A stretch of 64,000 bases of DNA. Source: Chloroflexota bacterium. GTDB lineage: Bacteria > Chloroflexota > Anaerolineae > Anaerolineales > Villigracilaceae. Positions 1 through 10,285 of this stretch are shown here, piece by piece; within the stretch, counting starts at the first letter, position 1, and every line of letters begins with the position of its first letter. The DNA lies in assembly GCA_016213105.1 (NCBI GenBank), contig JACRBN010000026.1, positions 1 to 64,000 on the forward strand, written 5' to 3'. A program made the position numbers and the translations under genes. The notes beneath the pieces were generated by a model. The model saw only the letters and a program-made list of their open reading frames with translations, had not been told where the DNA came from and did no database searches.

Positions 1-1
1 A

Positions 2-1816
2 AAGAAAAATGAATTGGCTGTTCCAGACGAATTCTTGACGAAGGAATATCTCGTTCAAGAACGTGATGGTGGTCGTTATGTCGTTCGCAAAAAAGAAGTT
101 GGTGGCTCGACAGTTGCCATACTTTTTCCACGAGTTCTCCCCGTTTTTCTTCGCGACATTAAGTTTGATAAAACCATGCGCTGGAACGACTCAGGCGTGG
201 CTTTCTCACGTCCCATCCGCTGGTACGTGGCTTTGCTCGGTGACATGGTCATCCCGTTCGAATATGCGGGCGTGGTCAGCGGCAACGTGACGCGTGGACT
301 GCGTCCGTACGACTCACCCGAAATCAAGGTCGCTTCTGCCGATAAATATTTTGAGACCATTCGCGCAGCAGGTATTTTGCTCGACAAGGAAGAACGCAAA
401 GCCTCCATCGTCGAACAGGTCAACCAGGCCGCAGCCTTGCTCGGCGGACAAGCCATCATCGAAGAAGGCTTGCTCAACGAAGTCACAAACTTAATCGAAA
501 TGCCCACCGCTGTCATGGGCGGCTTCAATGAAGAATTCCTCGCCTTGCCTCGTGATGTGCTCATCTCGGTGATGAAGAAACATCAACGGTACTTCCCAGT
601 TCAGTCAAAAGTCGAAAGTCAAAAGTCAGACCAGACCTTCGACCTTAGACCTTCGACGCTCTTGCCCAATTTCATCGCCATCCGTAACGGCGACGATCTG
701 CACATCGACATCGTCCGCCAGGGGAATGAGCATGTCCTGGGCGCGCGTTTTGCAGATGCGAATTTTTTCGTGCGCGAGGACATCAAACTCAAGCTGGAAG
801 AATACCGCCCCAAACTCTCGGCGCTGACCTTCCACACCAAACTCGGCTCCATGCTCGATAAATCCGACCGCATGTTGAAACTTGGCGCGGAACTGGCGGC
901 CCTGCTCGGCTACAAGGATGTAGCCCTGATCAAGCCCGTGGCGCGCGCCGTCTACCTCTCCAAGGCCGACCTGGCCACACAGATGGTGACCGAGATGACC
1001 TCCCTGCAGGGCATCATCGGCGGCGAGTATGCCCTGCGCAGCGGCGAACCCGCCGAGGTGGCGCAGGCCGTCAGCGAACAGTACCAGACCGTCCCGCAGA
1101 CGAAGATCGGCTTGGTGGTGGCGCTGGCCGACCGCCTCGACTCGCTGGTCGGCTTGTTCGCGGCGGGATTGGCTCCCACGGGCGCGAAGGATCCCTTCGG
1201 CCTGCGCCGCGCCGCCATCGGCATCGTTCAGCCGCTGATCGAGCAGGACGTGGACTTCGACCTGGTCGAGGCGGTCAAGCAGTCGGCCAAGACCCAGCCC
1301 ATCGAGGTCAAGCCCGAGGCGCAGAAACAAATCCTAGATTTCCTGACGGGGCGCCTCTCGGTGGCCTTGAAGGATGCGGGTTACAAATACGACGTGGTGG
1401 ATGCCGTTCTCGCGGCGCAATCCGCCAACCCGGCCGCCGCGGCCCGCGCGGTGAAGCAGCTCCAGGCCTGGGTCGGGCGCGAGGACTGGTCCACCATCCT
1501 GCCCGGCTTCGCGCGCTGTGTGCGCATCACCCGCGACCAGCGGGACATCCACCCTGTCAAGGAAAAGCACCTGCGCGAGATCGAAGAGCGCACCCTGTAC
1601 GAGGTCTTCAACCTTCAGCCCACGACCTTCAACGGCAATGTGGACGCGTTCCTCAAGGTGGTGGTGACGCTCATCCCCTCGATCAACGCCTTCTTCGACC
1701 GGGTGCTGGTCATGGCCGAGGACAGGGACATCATGCAAAACCGCTTGGGTCTGCTGCAAAGGATCGCGGCGCTCTCCAGCGGGGTGGCCGACCTGAGCAA
1801 GCTCGAAGGCTTCTAA
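2..1816 (+). CDS. glyS: Glycyl-tRNA synthetase beta subunit/domain, 5' end outside window
   Basis: Charges tRNA-Gly with glycine in the bacterial alpha2beta2-type enzyme; the beta part carries the tRNA-binding and HD-like domains. The frame is already open at the window edge (residues KKNE precede the first possible TTG), so the gene starts upstream. It could be a free beta subunit or the C-terminal part of an alpha-beta fusion; the window cannot tell. Family hallmarks seen are RWNDSGVAFSRPIRW near the start, KHQRYFP, and a C-terminal DALR-like anticodon-binding region ending ALSSGVADLSKLEGF. After KHQRYFP the protein carries about 18 residues that look like a translated inverted repeat (604-657), replacing the short loop expected before the following LPNFIAIRNGD. 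A strong terminator follows the stop codon. Confidence 0.95.
   Translation, partial: KKNELAVPDEFLTKEYLVQERDGGRYVVRKKEVGGSTVAILFPRVLPVFLRDIKFDKTMRWNDSGVAFSRPIRWYVALLGDMVIPFEYAGVVSGNVTRGLRPYDSPEIKVASADKYFETIRAAGILLDKEERKASIVEQVNQAAALLGGQAIIEEGLLNEVTNLIEMPTAVMGGFNEEFLALPRDVLISVMKKHQRYFPVQSKVESQKSDQTFDLRPSTLLPNFIAIRNGDDLHIDIVRQGNEHVLGARFADANFFVREDIKLKLEEYRPKLSALTFHTKLGSMLDKSDRMLKLGAELAALLGYKDVALIKPVARAVYLSKADLATQMVTEMTSLQGIIGGEYALRSGEPAEVAQAVSEQYQTVPQTKIGLVVALADRLDSLVGLFAAGLAPTGAKDPFGLRRAAIGIVQPLIEQDVDFDLVEAVKQSAKTQPIEVKPEAQKQILDFLTGRLSVALKDAGYKYDVVDAVLAAQSANPAAAARAVKQLQAWVGREDWSTILPGFARCVRITRDQRDIHPVKEKHLREIEERTLYEVFNLQPTTFNGNVDAFLKVVVTLIPSINAFFDRVLVMAEDRDIMQNRLGLLQRIAALSSGVADLSKLEGF
604..657. 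repeat. 54-bp imperfect inverted repeat inserted in frame within glyS
   Basis: Two 24-base arms (604-627 and 634-657) separated by 6 bases are near inverted copies, both built on a 7-base GTCnAAn period. Left arm read forwards and right arm reverse-complemented agree at 17 of 24 positions, and the differences are almost all A/G transitions. The length is 18 codons exactly, and the glyS frame stays open through it. It resembles palindromic elements that tolerate insertion into coding sequence. Confidence 0.7.
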
Positions 1817-1821
1817 CCTGG

Positions 1822-1853
1822 AACGGGACGGGCATCAGCCTGTCCCGTTTTTT
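1822..1853 (+). terminator. Rho-independent terminator of glyS
   Basis: A 12-base-pair stem (1822-1833 with 1838-1849, one G-U pair) closes on the loop ATCA and runs into TTTTTT. It lies 5 bases after the glyS stop codon. Confidence 0.9.
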
Positions 1854-1910
1854 GACTGGGGTCGGTTTTTCCAAATGTCCCGCATTTTGCAGCTCCTCCA
1901 TACAAGAGGC

Positions 1911-1940
1911 GAGGAACAGGTTCATGCCTGTTCCTCTTTT
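1911..1940 (+). terminator. Second terminator-like hairpin downstream of glyS
   Basis: A perfect 10-base-pair stem (1911-1920 with 1927-1936), loop TTCATG, followed by TTTT. It has no gene of its own directly upstream, so it may be a back-up terminator or a repeat element. Confidence 0.6.
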
Positions 1941-1983
1941 GTTTGTGATAAATGTCATCTATCAATTCGGGCGTCGTCTACCC

Positions 1984-1989
1984 TATAAT
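1984..1989 (+). promoter_or_regulatory. Putative -10 box for the TPR-thioredoxin gene
   Basis: TATAAT lies about 60 bases before the proposed GTG start and after the two glyS terminators. No convincing -35 hexamer is visible, so this is a weak call. Confidence 0.4.
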
Positions 1990-2051
1990 ATTCATGTCAT
2001 AACCGGGAGGCCGGGCTCCATTCCCTGGCTATGGATCAAAAGGAGACGCAC

Positions 2052-3197
2052 GTGGACACTTTGGGTGGCAACCTTCTGCAACAAGCCGAAACACTTCTAC
2101 GCAATGGCAACCGACAGGCTGCGCTTCCCCTGCTGGTGGAGTACCTGCAGCGCTATCCCAACTCCGCCCGCGGCTGGTGGGTGCTTGGCATTGCGGTGAC
2201 CGATCCGCGCCAGCAGATTGACTGCATGGAGCATGTCCTGGCCATCGACCCGGGCTTTGCGCCCGCCCGCGCCCGCCTCGAGAAGCTCAAGCAGCGGCTG
2301 GAACCGTCTGCCCCGTTTGCATTCGAGCAGCCCGCGCCGCAGCGGGAACCTGCCAGGCCGTCTGCCCCGGCCTTCGAAGAGCAGCCCGCCCCCAGTTGGG
2401 CCTCCGAACCGTCGGCGCCGTACACCTTCGAGGAGCAGGCCCGCCCCGCTCCCGTCCATCCCGCTCCGCGGCGCGCCCCGGCCAAAAAGTCGACGGGCTG
2501 GGTCCTGCCGGTCATGGTGGGTTTGATCCTGACCTGTGCGCTGTTCGGCGTGATCGGGGTCATCGTTATTTGGAATATGCAGCGCACCACGCTGGCCGCG
2601 CCCCTGCCTGTGGTCAGCCTTGTGGCACGCACCCTGGAGCCCACCTGGACGCCGACCGCCACCCTCACGCCGCGCCCCACCCTGACGCCCATCCCCTCCT
2701 ACACGCCCCTGCCGCCCTTGTCCCTGCTGGACGGCCCGACCGGGGGCGGCAGCGGCCCGGCCTATGGCAGTCCGTCCATTGACTTTACCCTCAACTCCCT
2801 GGATGGAGAGCGGGTCAGTCTGTCCAGCTATCGCGGACAGCCGGTGCTGCTCTTCTTCTGGGCCACCTGGTGTCCGTATTGCCGCAATGAAGTGGCGGCA
2901 TTGAAGGATATCCACACCGCCTACAAGGACCAGGGTCTGGTCGTCCTGGCAGTGGAGGTGGGCGAAACCGCCTCCGCGGGACGCTCCTTCCGCGACCAGT
3001 ACGATCTGTCCTTCCCGATCCTGAGCGATACGTCCGGCAACGTGTTCCGCGGTTACTCGGGCGAGGCCATTCCCTTGAATTACTTCATCGACGCCAACGG
3101 CAATGTCAACTATTCCCAACTGGGGATGATGGATTACACCAATCTTAACCTGCGGGTGCGCACCCTGCTGAACCTGATCCCCACGCCCGTCCAGTAA
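2052..3197 (+). CDS. TPR - membrane anchor - thioredoxin-like (TlpA/redoxin) fusion protein
   Basis: The first 70 or so residues look like tetratricopeptide helices (QAETLLRNGNRQAALPLLVEYL and following repeats). A Pro/Glu/Ala-rich linker, one transmembrane helix (VLPVMVGLILTCALFGVIGV) and a Thr/Pro-rich spacer follow. The last 145 residues are a TlpA-type redoxin with the active-site motif WATWCPYC. By family knowledge the redoxin would sit outside the membrane as a thiol-disulfide exchange domain, leaving the TPRs in the cytoplasm. I chose GTG 2052 because AAGGAG lies 6 bases before it; the in-frame ATG at 2031 has no Shine-Dalgarno. It stands alone, between glyS terminators and the dnaG promoter. 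The partner of the TPR part is unknown. Confidence 0.85.
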   Translation: MDTLGGNLLQQAETLLRNGNRQAALPLLVEYLQRYPNSARGWWVLGIAVTDPRQQIDCMEHVLAIDPGFAPARARLEKLKQRLEPSAPFAFEQPAPQREPARPSAPAFEEQPAPSWASEPSAPYTFEEQARPAPVHPAPRRAPAKKSTGWVLPVMVGLILTCALFGVIGVIVIWNMQRTTLAAPLPVVSLVARTLEPTWTPTATLTPRPTLTPIPSYTPLPPLSLLDGPTGGGSGPAYGSPSIDFTLNSLDGERVSLSSYRGQPVLLFFWATWCPYCRNEVAALKDIHTAYKDQGLVVLAVEVGETASAGRSFRDQYDLSFPILSDTSGNVFRGYSGEAIPLNYFIDANGNVNYSQLGMMDYTNLNLRVRTLLNLIPTPVQ

Positions 3198-3381
3198 CCT
3201 TCCTGCATCCCCTTGCCTGGGCGGGATCCGTCGCTTCGTTTGTGTGAGGCGCCGTCCCAACCTCTTCATTTTTTGTCTTTCTGTGGGACGTTGTGTGTGC
3301 CCGAAGTCAGATGTATCGATACCCATGTCACCAATTGCGCTTTGCCTACTTTAAAAGAGGGCAATTTGCGAGCGCGCTGGG

Positions 3382-3387
3382 TATAAT
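3382..3387 (+). promoter_or_regulatory. -10 box placed for a leaderless dnaG transcript
   Basis: TATAAT ends 8 bases before the dnaG ATG, so transcription would begin at or within 1-3 bases of the start codon. No Shine-Dalgarno precedes the ATG, and the -35 region is poor. Confidence 0.55.
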
Positions 3388-3395
3388 TCCCCTGC

Positions 3396-5348
3396 ATGTC
3401 CACCATAGACGAGATCAAAGCCAAAATAGACATCGTCGACCTCGTCTCCGAGGCCGGGGTGAAGTTGCGCAAGGCGGGGCGCAACTATACGGGATTCTGT
3501 CCCTTCCACGATAACAAGCATACGCCCGCCTTCGTGGTCTGGCCCGAGTCGGGCACCTGGCGCTGTTTCGGGCAATGCAACGAGGGCGGCGACATCTTCA
3601 AGTTCGTGATGAAGCGCGAAGGGCTGGATTTCAAGGATACGCTCGAGAAACTGGCGGCGCGCGCCGGGGTGCAGGTCGAGGAATTTCGTCCACGCGAAAC
3701 GCCGCAGATCAAGGAAGCCAACGAGCACCTGCGCAAACTGCTCGAAGATGCGCTCATTTTTTATCGCACGCATCTTTTCAATAACAGGGATGTGCTGGCC
3801 TATCTGCACGACAAACGCAAGCTGACTGACGCCACCATCGAGACCTTTGGCCTGGGTTACGCGCCCAATCAGTGGGACGCGGCCCTCAAGCATTTCACCG
3901 CCAAGGGCTACCTGCAGCAGGACATGATCGACTCCGGCCTGTTGACCGTGCGCGAGAATGACGCTGAACCCTTCGACAAGCTCAGGCCGCCGCATTCAAC
4001 GTCCAACGCTCAACGCGTGTATGACCGCTTCCGCCACCGCATCATGATCCCCATCCGCGACGAGAACGGACGCATGGCGGGCTTCGGCGCGCGCATCGTC
4101 GACCCAACGGACATCCCCAAATTCCTCAACTCGCCCGAGACGCCCATCTTCACCAAGGGACACCTGCTCTACGGCCTCGACCGCGCCCGCAAACCGATCC
4201 GCGCGGCGGACCAGGCCGTGATCGTCGAGGGCTACCTGGATGTGATTGCCCTGCACCAGGCCGGCTACGAGAACGTCGTCTCGCCCATGGGCACGGCCCT
4301 GACCGAGGACCAGATCCGCCTGCTCAAGAAGTTTACGCGGCGCATTGTGCTGGCGCTCGACCCCGATACCGCGGGACAGAAGGCCGTCCTGCGCGGGCTG
4401 GACGCGGCGCGCGCCGCCATGGACAAGGAAGGTGAGTGGGGTTTCGATGCGCGCGGGCTGCTGCGCAACGAGGCGCGTTTGCAGGCCGACCTGCGCGTCG
4501 CCTCCATGCCCGATGACCTCGATCCCGACGAGCTTGTGGCGCGCGACAAGGATGAATGGAAACGCCTGATCGAAAAGGCCAAGCCCATCGTGGAGCACGT
4601 GCTCGATGCGCTGCTGGCCGACCGCGACATAAACGACCCCAAGGTCAAGAACCAGGTGGCCCAGCAGGTTCTGCCGCTCATTGCCGACCTGCCGAATGCC
4701 ATCGAGCGCGATACGTACCGTCAGATGCTGGCGAGACGCCTGAGGGTGGATGAGCGCGCCCTGGCCGGGGAACAAGCCCAGGCTCCGGTTCTTCGGCGCA
4801 AGCCGCGTTCCACGGAACCAAAAGCGGGTGTGGCCGCGCCCGTGGTGGCGGCTGTCCGCCCGGGCCAGAAAATCGAAGCCCAGGCGCTGGGTGTGCTGTT
4901 CCGCAAACCCGAGTTGTGCTACCGCCTCGACCGCCTGCTGGAGGGGGCCGAATTGGCCGCGCTGGCCCCCGAGGATTTCGAGTATACTGACCATCAGTTG
5001 TTCTTTCGTGTGGTGCGCCAGTCGCTTGAACAGGTGGAGGCCGACCACCACGCGTTTGTGACGGCGCGCATTCCCGAGGATTTGCTGGGGCTGGCGAAGG
5101 ACCTGTTGGCCCATACTGAAAAGCTCGACCCTGTCGACGACCGCCTGCTGGAGGAGTTATTCCGCAACGTGGTGAAGATGCGCCGCCTGGTGGTCGAGGA
5201 GAACTTCAATCAATTGCGCTTTATCATGGAAGATGCGCAGCAGGAAGGCGACCTGCGCGTAAAAAATTACCAGGAACTGGCCATGCAATACAGCCGTCTG
5301 CGCCATCACCTGGATCGCGCCTTGAAAACGATCAACGCCCGCAAGTAA
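3396..5348 (+). CDS. dnaG: DNA primase DnaG
   Basis: Makes the RNA primers for chromosome replication. The N-terminal CHC2 zinc ribbon has ligands C35, H38, C57 and C61, with a three-residue gap in CFGQC instead of the common two. The catalytic core follows, with the TOPRIM signature [22 protein letters not shown] and the acidic DPD motif ([11 protein letters not shown]). The C-terminal part after about residue 470 is the helicase-binding region. The length of 650 residues is normal to slightly long. About 17 residues between LLTVREN and RVYDRFRHR look like translated repeat sequence (3964-4015). The gene is followed after 50 bases by rpoD, the replication/transcription pairing common in bacteria. 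The start is supported by the family N-terminus and an adjacent TATAAT. Confidence 0.97.
   Translation: MSTIDEIKAKIDIVDLVSEAGVKLRKAGRNYTGFCPFHDNKHTPAFVVWPESGTWRCFGQCNEGGDIFKFVMKREGLDFKDTLEKLAARAGVQVEEFRPRETPQIKEANEHLRKLLEDALIFYRTHLFNNRDVLAYLHDKRKLTDATIETFGLGYAPNQWDAALKHFTAKGYLQQDMIDSGLLTVRENDAEPFDKLRPPHSTSNAQRVYDRFRHRIMIPIRDENGRMAGFGARIVDPTDIPKFLNSPETPIFTKGHLLYGLDRARKPIRAADQAVIVEGYLDVIALHQAGYENVVSPMGTALTEDQIRLLKKFTRRIVLALDPDTAGQKAVLRGLDAARAAMDKEGEWGFDARGLLRNEARLQADLRVASMPDDLDPDELVARDKDEWKRLIEKAKPIVEHVLDALLADRDINDPKVKNQVAQQVLPLIADLPNAIERDTYRQMLARRLRVDERALAGEQAQAPVLRRKPRSTEPKAGVAAPVVAAVRPGQKIEAQALGVLFRKPELCYRLDRLLEGAELAALAPEDFEYTDHQLFFRVVRQSLEQVEADHHAFVTARIPEDLLGLAKDLLAHTEKLDPVDDRLLEELFRNVVKMRRLVVEENFNQLRFIMEDAQQEGDLRVKNYQELAMQYSRLRHHLDRALKTINARK
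3964..4015. repeat. REP-like sequence inserted in frame within dnaG
   Basis: The stretch begins CTGAACCCTTCGACAAGCTC, which matches the style of widespread REP-like palindromes of the CCTGAGCTTGTCGAAGGG type. It continues with a CAACG-rich run. It encodes [16 protein letters not shown] between conserved DnaG blocks without breaking the frame. The boundaries are approximate. Confidence 0.5.
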
Positions 5349-5398
5349 TTGCACGGAAGACGCCCATTCTTTTATTGTCCCTCTCCCCAAAGGTGTCC

Positions 5399-7006
<1,608 letters not shown>

Positions 7007-7041
7007 AACAAATGGCGGCCATTCGGCCGCCGTTTGTTTTT
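7007..7041. terminator. Bidirectional terminator between rpoD and the convergent lipoprotein gene
   Basis: An AAACAAA/TTTGTTT-flanked stem GGCGGCC/GGCCGCC with loop ATTC and a T-rich tail on both strands. It begins right after the rpoD stop, and the opposing gene ends at 7040. Confidence 0.85.
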
Positions 7042-8527
7042 AAGGAAGCCAGAGATATTCGTGCAACCAACAATACTTTACGCGGCACGTATCGATCAAA
7101 ACTGGCTCTCCACTTGGAATGGACACATAATATAGGCGTTCTCTTTTCTCGTATAAAAATGCGCCGGTGGAATCGGGCCGCCACGTGATGTCGGAAAGTT
7201 TTATATCCCATGTTCGCAGCAACTGATCTCTGGAAAACAGTACTAAGCCTTTTGATGTCGGAATCAAGGTGTACATTCCATTGGGCGATGTGCGGGGCGG
7301 ATACTGATACTCGATCTTTTGCCCCAGGTCGGTAACACTTCCATTCTGGTGGATGAGAAAAAGGTGGTCTGCTCCATCGATTGCAAGGAAATCTGCGTTT
7401 GGCTGAGTCTCAACCGGGTAATAGATTTCATCTGTCGCTTTTTGATATGTTCCATCCAAGTCCACCCAATATAAACCTGCTTCTGGTTCAGGCTGTTTTT
7501 CACTTGTTCCGTATGGAAAAGACAGGAACAGGATTTTTGGCCTGTCTGGGTCGGCAAGAAACATGTCGACTGTATAAGGCCAAAACTCCCTGACCTGATT
7601 CGTATCCACATTAATGGATGCAAAACTGTAAAGGGGACCACCATCCCCAGCTCCATGCACAACGTATTCATTATCCGACATCCAACCCAGGCTTCCCCAA
7701 AAGGTTCCTTCGTAGATCGCCTTTGGACTTTGCGGACTTTGGATGTTGGGATCTGCGATGTGAAGGGATGTGCTGGCGTAGATCATCCCGGGATATGAAT
7801 TGACGTAGAGGAGCTTCTTTCCGTTGGGAGCCCATTCAAGAGCGGAGATGTTTGGCAGGTCATCGGTCAATCGACGAATGGTTTGGCTATCGATATCGTA
7901 GATGTACACATCTGAGGATGGCCCATCGATTTGGGCGGTAAAAGCCAATTGGGTGCTATTAGGAGACCATGCCAGGGTCTGGATATAAAAGGACAAGTTG
8001 TTTTGTGCCTGGTAAATTTTGCATTCTACATCGCATGACCATCCCCCCGTATCCTTGATTATGGATGTCATGGGCTCAAGATTGTCTGGAAAGCCAGGGG
8101 CGATCAGGTTTGTCACAGTCCTTGTCGTTTTTTCGGAAAGATTCAGTAAATGCAGGGAAAAGTCATAGGGTTCCGATTCTTTTGTGCCGGTAAAATAAGC
8201 CACCCACTTTCCGTCCGGGGAAACAGATGCTTTCAGGTTATATAGGTGCCCGGGCAGGTGAATTTCTGTCCTGCCCTGACCATCGGCATCCAGTAATGCT
8301 AAATTTGTGTGATCCCATGTGTACATTAGGTACGGCCCCTGAGTATGTAAGGGGGGATATGTCGTTGCTGTTGTGGTCGTTTGCAAGATGGGTGTAGGCG
8401 GAATGCGGGTGGGAAGCGCATATGTTGCAGATGGCGTAGGAGTAATTGGCGTGAGTGGGGTGCATGCCGCCATGTACATGGCCGCCAACAGAAAGGAAAT
8501 CGATCTTGTAAAGGTTGAAAATTTCAT
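7040..8527 (-). CDS. Secreted lipoprotein with TolB/WD40-like beta-propeller
   Basis: A signal peptide with lipobox (LLAAMYMAAC) is followed by a Thr/Pro-rich linker (TPITPTPSATYALPTRIPP). About 430 residues follow with repeated SPDGKWVAYFTG, SPNSTQLAFTA and APNGKKLLYVN blades typical of PD40/TolB-like propellers. It is probably anchored outside the membrane as a binding or scaffold protein; no enzyme motif is visible. ATG 8527 has AAGGGG just upstream and starts exactly at the signal peptide. The frame is open 36 bases further. Base composition is lower in GC than its neighbours. A similar lipoprotein lies at 27884-29242, suggesting a mobile or expanded paralogous family. Confidence 0.8.
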   Translation of the reverse strand: MKFSTFTRSISFLLAAMYMAACTPLTPITPTPSATYALPTRIPPTPILQTTTTATTYPPLHTQGPYLMYTWDHTNLALLDADGQGRTEIHLPGHLYNLKASVSPDGKWVAYFTGTKESEPYDFSLHLLNLSEKTTRTVTNLIAPGFPDNLEPMTSIIKDTGGWSCDVECKIYQAQNNLSFYIQTLAWSPNSTQLAFTAQIDGPSSDVYIYDIDSQTIRRLTDDLPNISALEWAPNGKKLLYVNSYPGMIYASTSLHIADPNIQSPQSPKAIYEGTFWGSLGWMSDNEYVVHGAGDGGPLYSFASINVDTNQVREFWPYTVDMFLADPDRPKILFLSFPYGTSEKQPEPEAGLYWVDLDGTYQKATDEIYYPVETQPNADFLAIDGADHLFLIHQNGSVTDLGQKIEYQYPPRTSPNGMYTLIPTSKGLVLFSRDQLLRTWDIKLSDITWRPDSTGAFLYEKRERLYYVSIPSGEPVLIDTCRVKYCWLHEYLWLP

Positions 8528-8706
8528 AGAGCCCCTTTCTTGAGAATTGCCTTCATTATACACATCTGTTTTATCTTTGCGCTACGAACAATCATAAGCG
8601 GTGTTGATATGTACGCAGGCTTGATATTGCCCCGCCTTTTTTATGTCTAAAATTCCATTATTTGTCAATATGACCATCATCGTCCAGTTTTGTGAAATGT
8701 GACACA

Positions 8707-8735
8707 TTGATTTACTCCTATAAGACCTTTATGAT
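8707..8735 (+). promoter_or_regulatory. Promoter of the nuo operon
   Basis: TTGATT (8707-8712), a spacer of exactly 17 bases, and TATGAT (8730-8735). It lies about 125 bases before nuoA, in an otherwise gene-free 330-base stretch between two divergent genes. That stretch also holds the inverted repeat at 8799-8833. Confidence 0.7.
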
Positions 8736-8798
8736 ATACTTCACCGAACTACGTGGCATTTTTCACGTTCCACAACCTAGCCAAAACCTGATCCAACA

Positions 8799-8833
8799 TG
8801 TCATTCTGGGCTGCAAAGCGGTTCAGAATGACA
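8799..8833. repeat. Inverted-repeat element with TGTCATTCTG ends
   Basis: Perfect 10-base arms (8799-8808 and 8824-8833) enclose 15 bases. The same terminal sequence recurs at 54265-54352. It lies in the 5' leader of the nuo operon, about 28 bases before the nuoA start codon. Confidence 0.7.
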
Positions 8834-8861
8834 TATGATTATGTCGGCTATAAGAGGTATC

Positions 8862-9218
8862 ATGCTGCCAGAGTATATTTCCATCGCTGTTCTGCTGGTC
8901 TTATCCACCGCCGTCGCCTTGATCGCAGTGGGCCTGGGGACGATTTTTGGACCGCAGAAGAAGTCGGAAGCCAAGTCCATGCCGTATGAATCGGGCATGA
9001 ACCCATACGGTGAGGGGACGCGCCGCATGCCCGTTCGCTTCTACCTGATCGCCGTGCTCTTCATTTTGTTCGATATCGAAGTGGTGTTTTTCCTGCCTTG
9101 GGCGGTGGTTTTCCGCCAGTTGGGCTGGTTCGGTCTGGTCGAAATGGCCGTGTTTATTACGCTTTTACTGGTTGGATACCTTTACGCCTGGAAGAAAGGA
9201 GCTCTCGAATGGGAGTAG
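8862..9218 (+). CDS. nuoA: NADH-quinone oxidoreductase subunit A
   Basis: Small membrane subunit of respiratory complex I, at the junction between arms. It has three hydrophobic helices (residues about 5-30, 60-80 and 90-110) and the family stretch [31 protein letters not shown] split by the first loop. The chosen ATG (8862) has AAGAGG just upstream; upstream in-frame ATGs at 8835 and 8841 would add residues not seen in the family. At 118 residues it matches the usual size. Its last 10 bases overlap nuoB, and it is the first gene of the 14-gene operon. Confidence 0.95.
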   Translation: MLPEYISIAVLLVLSTAVALIAVGLGTIFGPQKKSEAKSMPYESGMNPYGEGTRRMPVRFYLIAVLFILFDIEVVFFLPWAVVFRQLGWFGLVEMAVFITLLLVGYLYAWKKGALEWE

Positions 9219-9700
9219 AACAAAAACTCGGCAACATGGGTGTCGTGACGACCACCCTCGAAAGCGTCGTCAACTGGGGGCGCACCAACGCCATGTGGCC
9301 GATGCTCTTCGGCCTGGCCTGCTGCGCGATCGAAATGATGTCGGCCCAGTCTTCCACGTATGACATGAGCCGCTTCGGCATGGAACTGATGCGCGCCAGC
9401 CCCCGTCAATCGGATTTGATGATCGTGGCCGGGCGCGTTTCGCGCAAGATGGCCCCGGTGTTGCGTCGCCTGTACGACCAGATGCCCGAACCCAAGTGGG
9501 TGATCGCCATGGGTGATTGCGCCTCCTGCGGCGGCGTGTTCAACAACTACGCCATCCTGCAGGGCGTGGACGAGATCGTGCCGGTGGACGTGTACGTGGC
9601 GGGCTGCCCGCCGCGCCCCGAGGCCCTCATCCACGGTGTGATGACGCTGCACGAGAAGGTCAAGGCTGAGAAATTCAAGGACCTGGCTCAAATCAAATAA
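9209..9700 (+). CDS. nuoB: NADH-quinone oxidoreductase subunit B (cluster N2)
   Basis: Carries iron-sulfur cluster N2, the last electron donor to quinone. Ligands are visible as the adjacent pair C38-C39 ([10 protein letters not shown]), C104 in GDCASCGG and C133 in [10 protein letters not shown]. The start ATG lies inside the end of nuoA, with AAAGGAG 8 bases before it, so the two genes are translationally coupled. At 163 residues it is typical. A 70-base gap with two hairpins separates it from nuoC, the largest gap in the operon. Confidence 0.97.
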   Translation: MGVEQKLGNMGVVTTTLESVVNWGRTNAMWPMLFGLACCAIEMMSAQSSTYDMSRFGMELMRASPRQSDLMIVAGRVSRKMAPVLRRLYDQMPEPKWVIAMGDCASCGGVFNNYAILQGVDEIVPVDVYVAGCPPRPEALIHGVMTLHEKVKAEKFKDLAQIK

Positions 9701-9709
9701 AAAGGCTCT

Positions 9710-9750
9710 GGCCGCCGCGAAAGGCGGCCTCCTGCGTCTTGAGGCGCAGG
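9710..9750 (+). repeat. Pair of hairpins in the nuoB-nuoC gap
   Basis: GGCCGCC/GGCGGCC (9710-9716 with 9723-9729) is followed by CCTGCGTC/GGCGCAGG (9731-9738 with 9743-9750). Neither has a T-run, so they look like REP-type or mRNA-stabilising hairpins rather than a terminator. Confidence 0.55.
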
Positions 9751-9770
9751 GAGCGGAGTAGACAAAAAGC

Positions 9771-10283
9771 ATGGATGCAAAACTTGAACCCATCGTAAAA
9801 GCGTTGCAGGCGGAGTTTGGCGGCGAGATCGAGGAGTTTCGCGGCGAGGCGCATTGTTTCGTCCAGCCCGAACAGATCGTCGCGGCGCTGACCTTGTTGC
9901 GTGACCGGCACCAGTTCGAATTGCTCTCGGCGCAGACGGCCGTGGACTACTGGCCGCAGATGTCGCCGCGTTTCCACGTCATCTATCAACTGACCTCGCT
10001 GGCCCAAAACCTGTCGGTGCAGTTGCGCGTCCCGTTAAACGGGGACAACCCCACCGTCCCGACGGCGACCGGGGTGTACGACTCGGCCAACTGGCGCGAG
10101 CGCGAACTGCTGGATATGTTCGGCATCCAATGCGAAGGTCATCCCGATCCGCGCCGCATTCTGAACCCGGATGACTCCGAGGGACACCCCCTGCGCAAGG
10201 ATTATCCGCTTGGGTACGAAGAGCCGCAATTCACCTTCAACTTTGAAGAGATCGATTTGCGCAAACCGTACGCGAAGGAATAA
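9771..10283 (+). CDS. nuoC: NADH-quinone oxidoreductase subunit C
   Basis: Peripheral-arm subunit of complex I, not cofactor-binding. The conserved C-terminal signature is present: ANWRERELLDMFGIQCEGHP followed by RRILNPDDSEGHPLRKDYPLGYE. The first 60 residues are the variable N-terminal lobe. At 170 residues it is a separate protein, not the NuoCD fusion of enterobacteria. The stop is 2 bases before nuoD. Confidence 0.95.
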   Translation: MDAKLEPIVKALQAEFGGEIEEFRGEAHCFVQPEQIVAALTLLRDRHQFELLSAQTAVDYWPQMSPRFHVIYQLTSLAQNLSVQLRVPLNGDNPTVPTATGVYDSANWRERELLDMFGIQCEGHPDPRRILNPDDSEGHPLRKDYPLGYEEPQFTFNFEEIDLRKPYAKE

Positions 10284-10285
10284 TT

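Noticed and set aside
1731-1958. A 75-codon minus-strand frame across the glyS terminators
   Set aside because: It spans two terminator hairpins and has no ribosome-binding site or family features.
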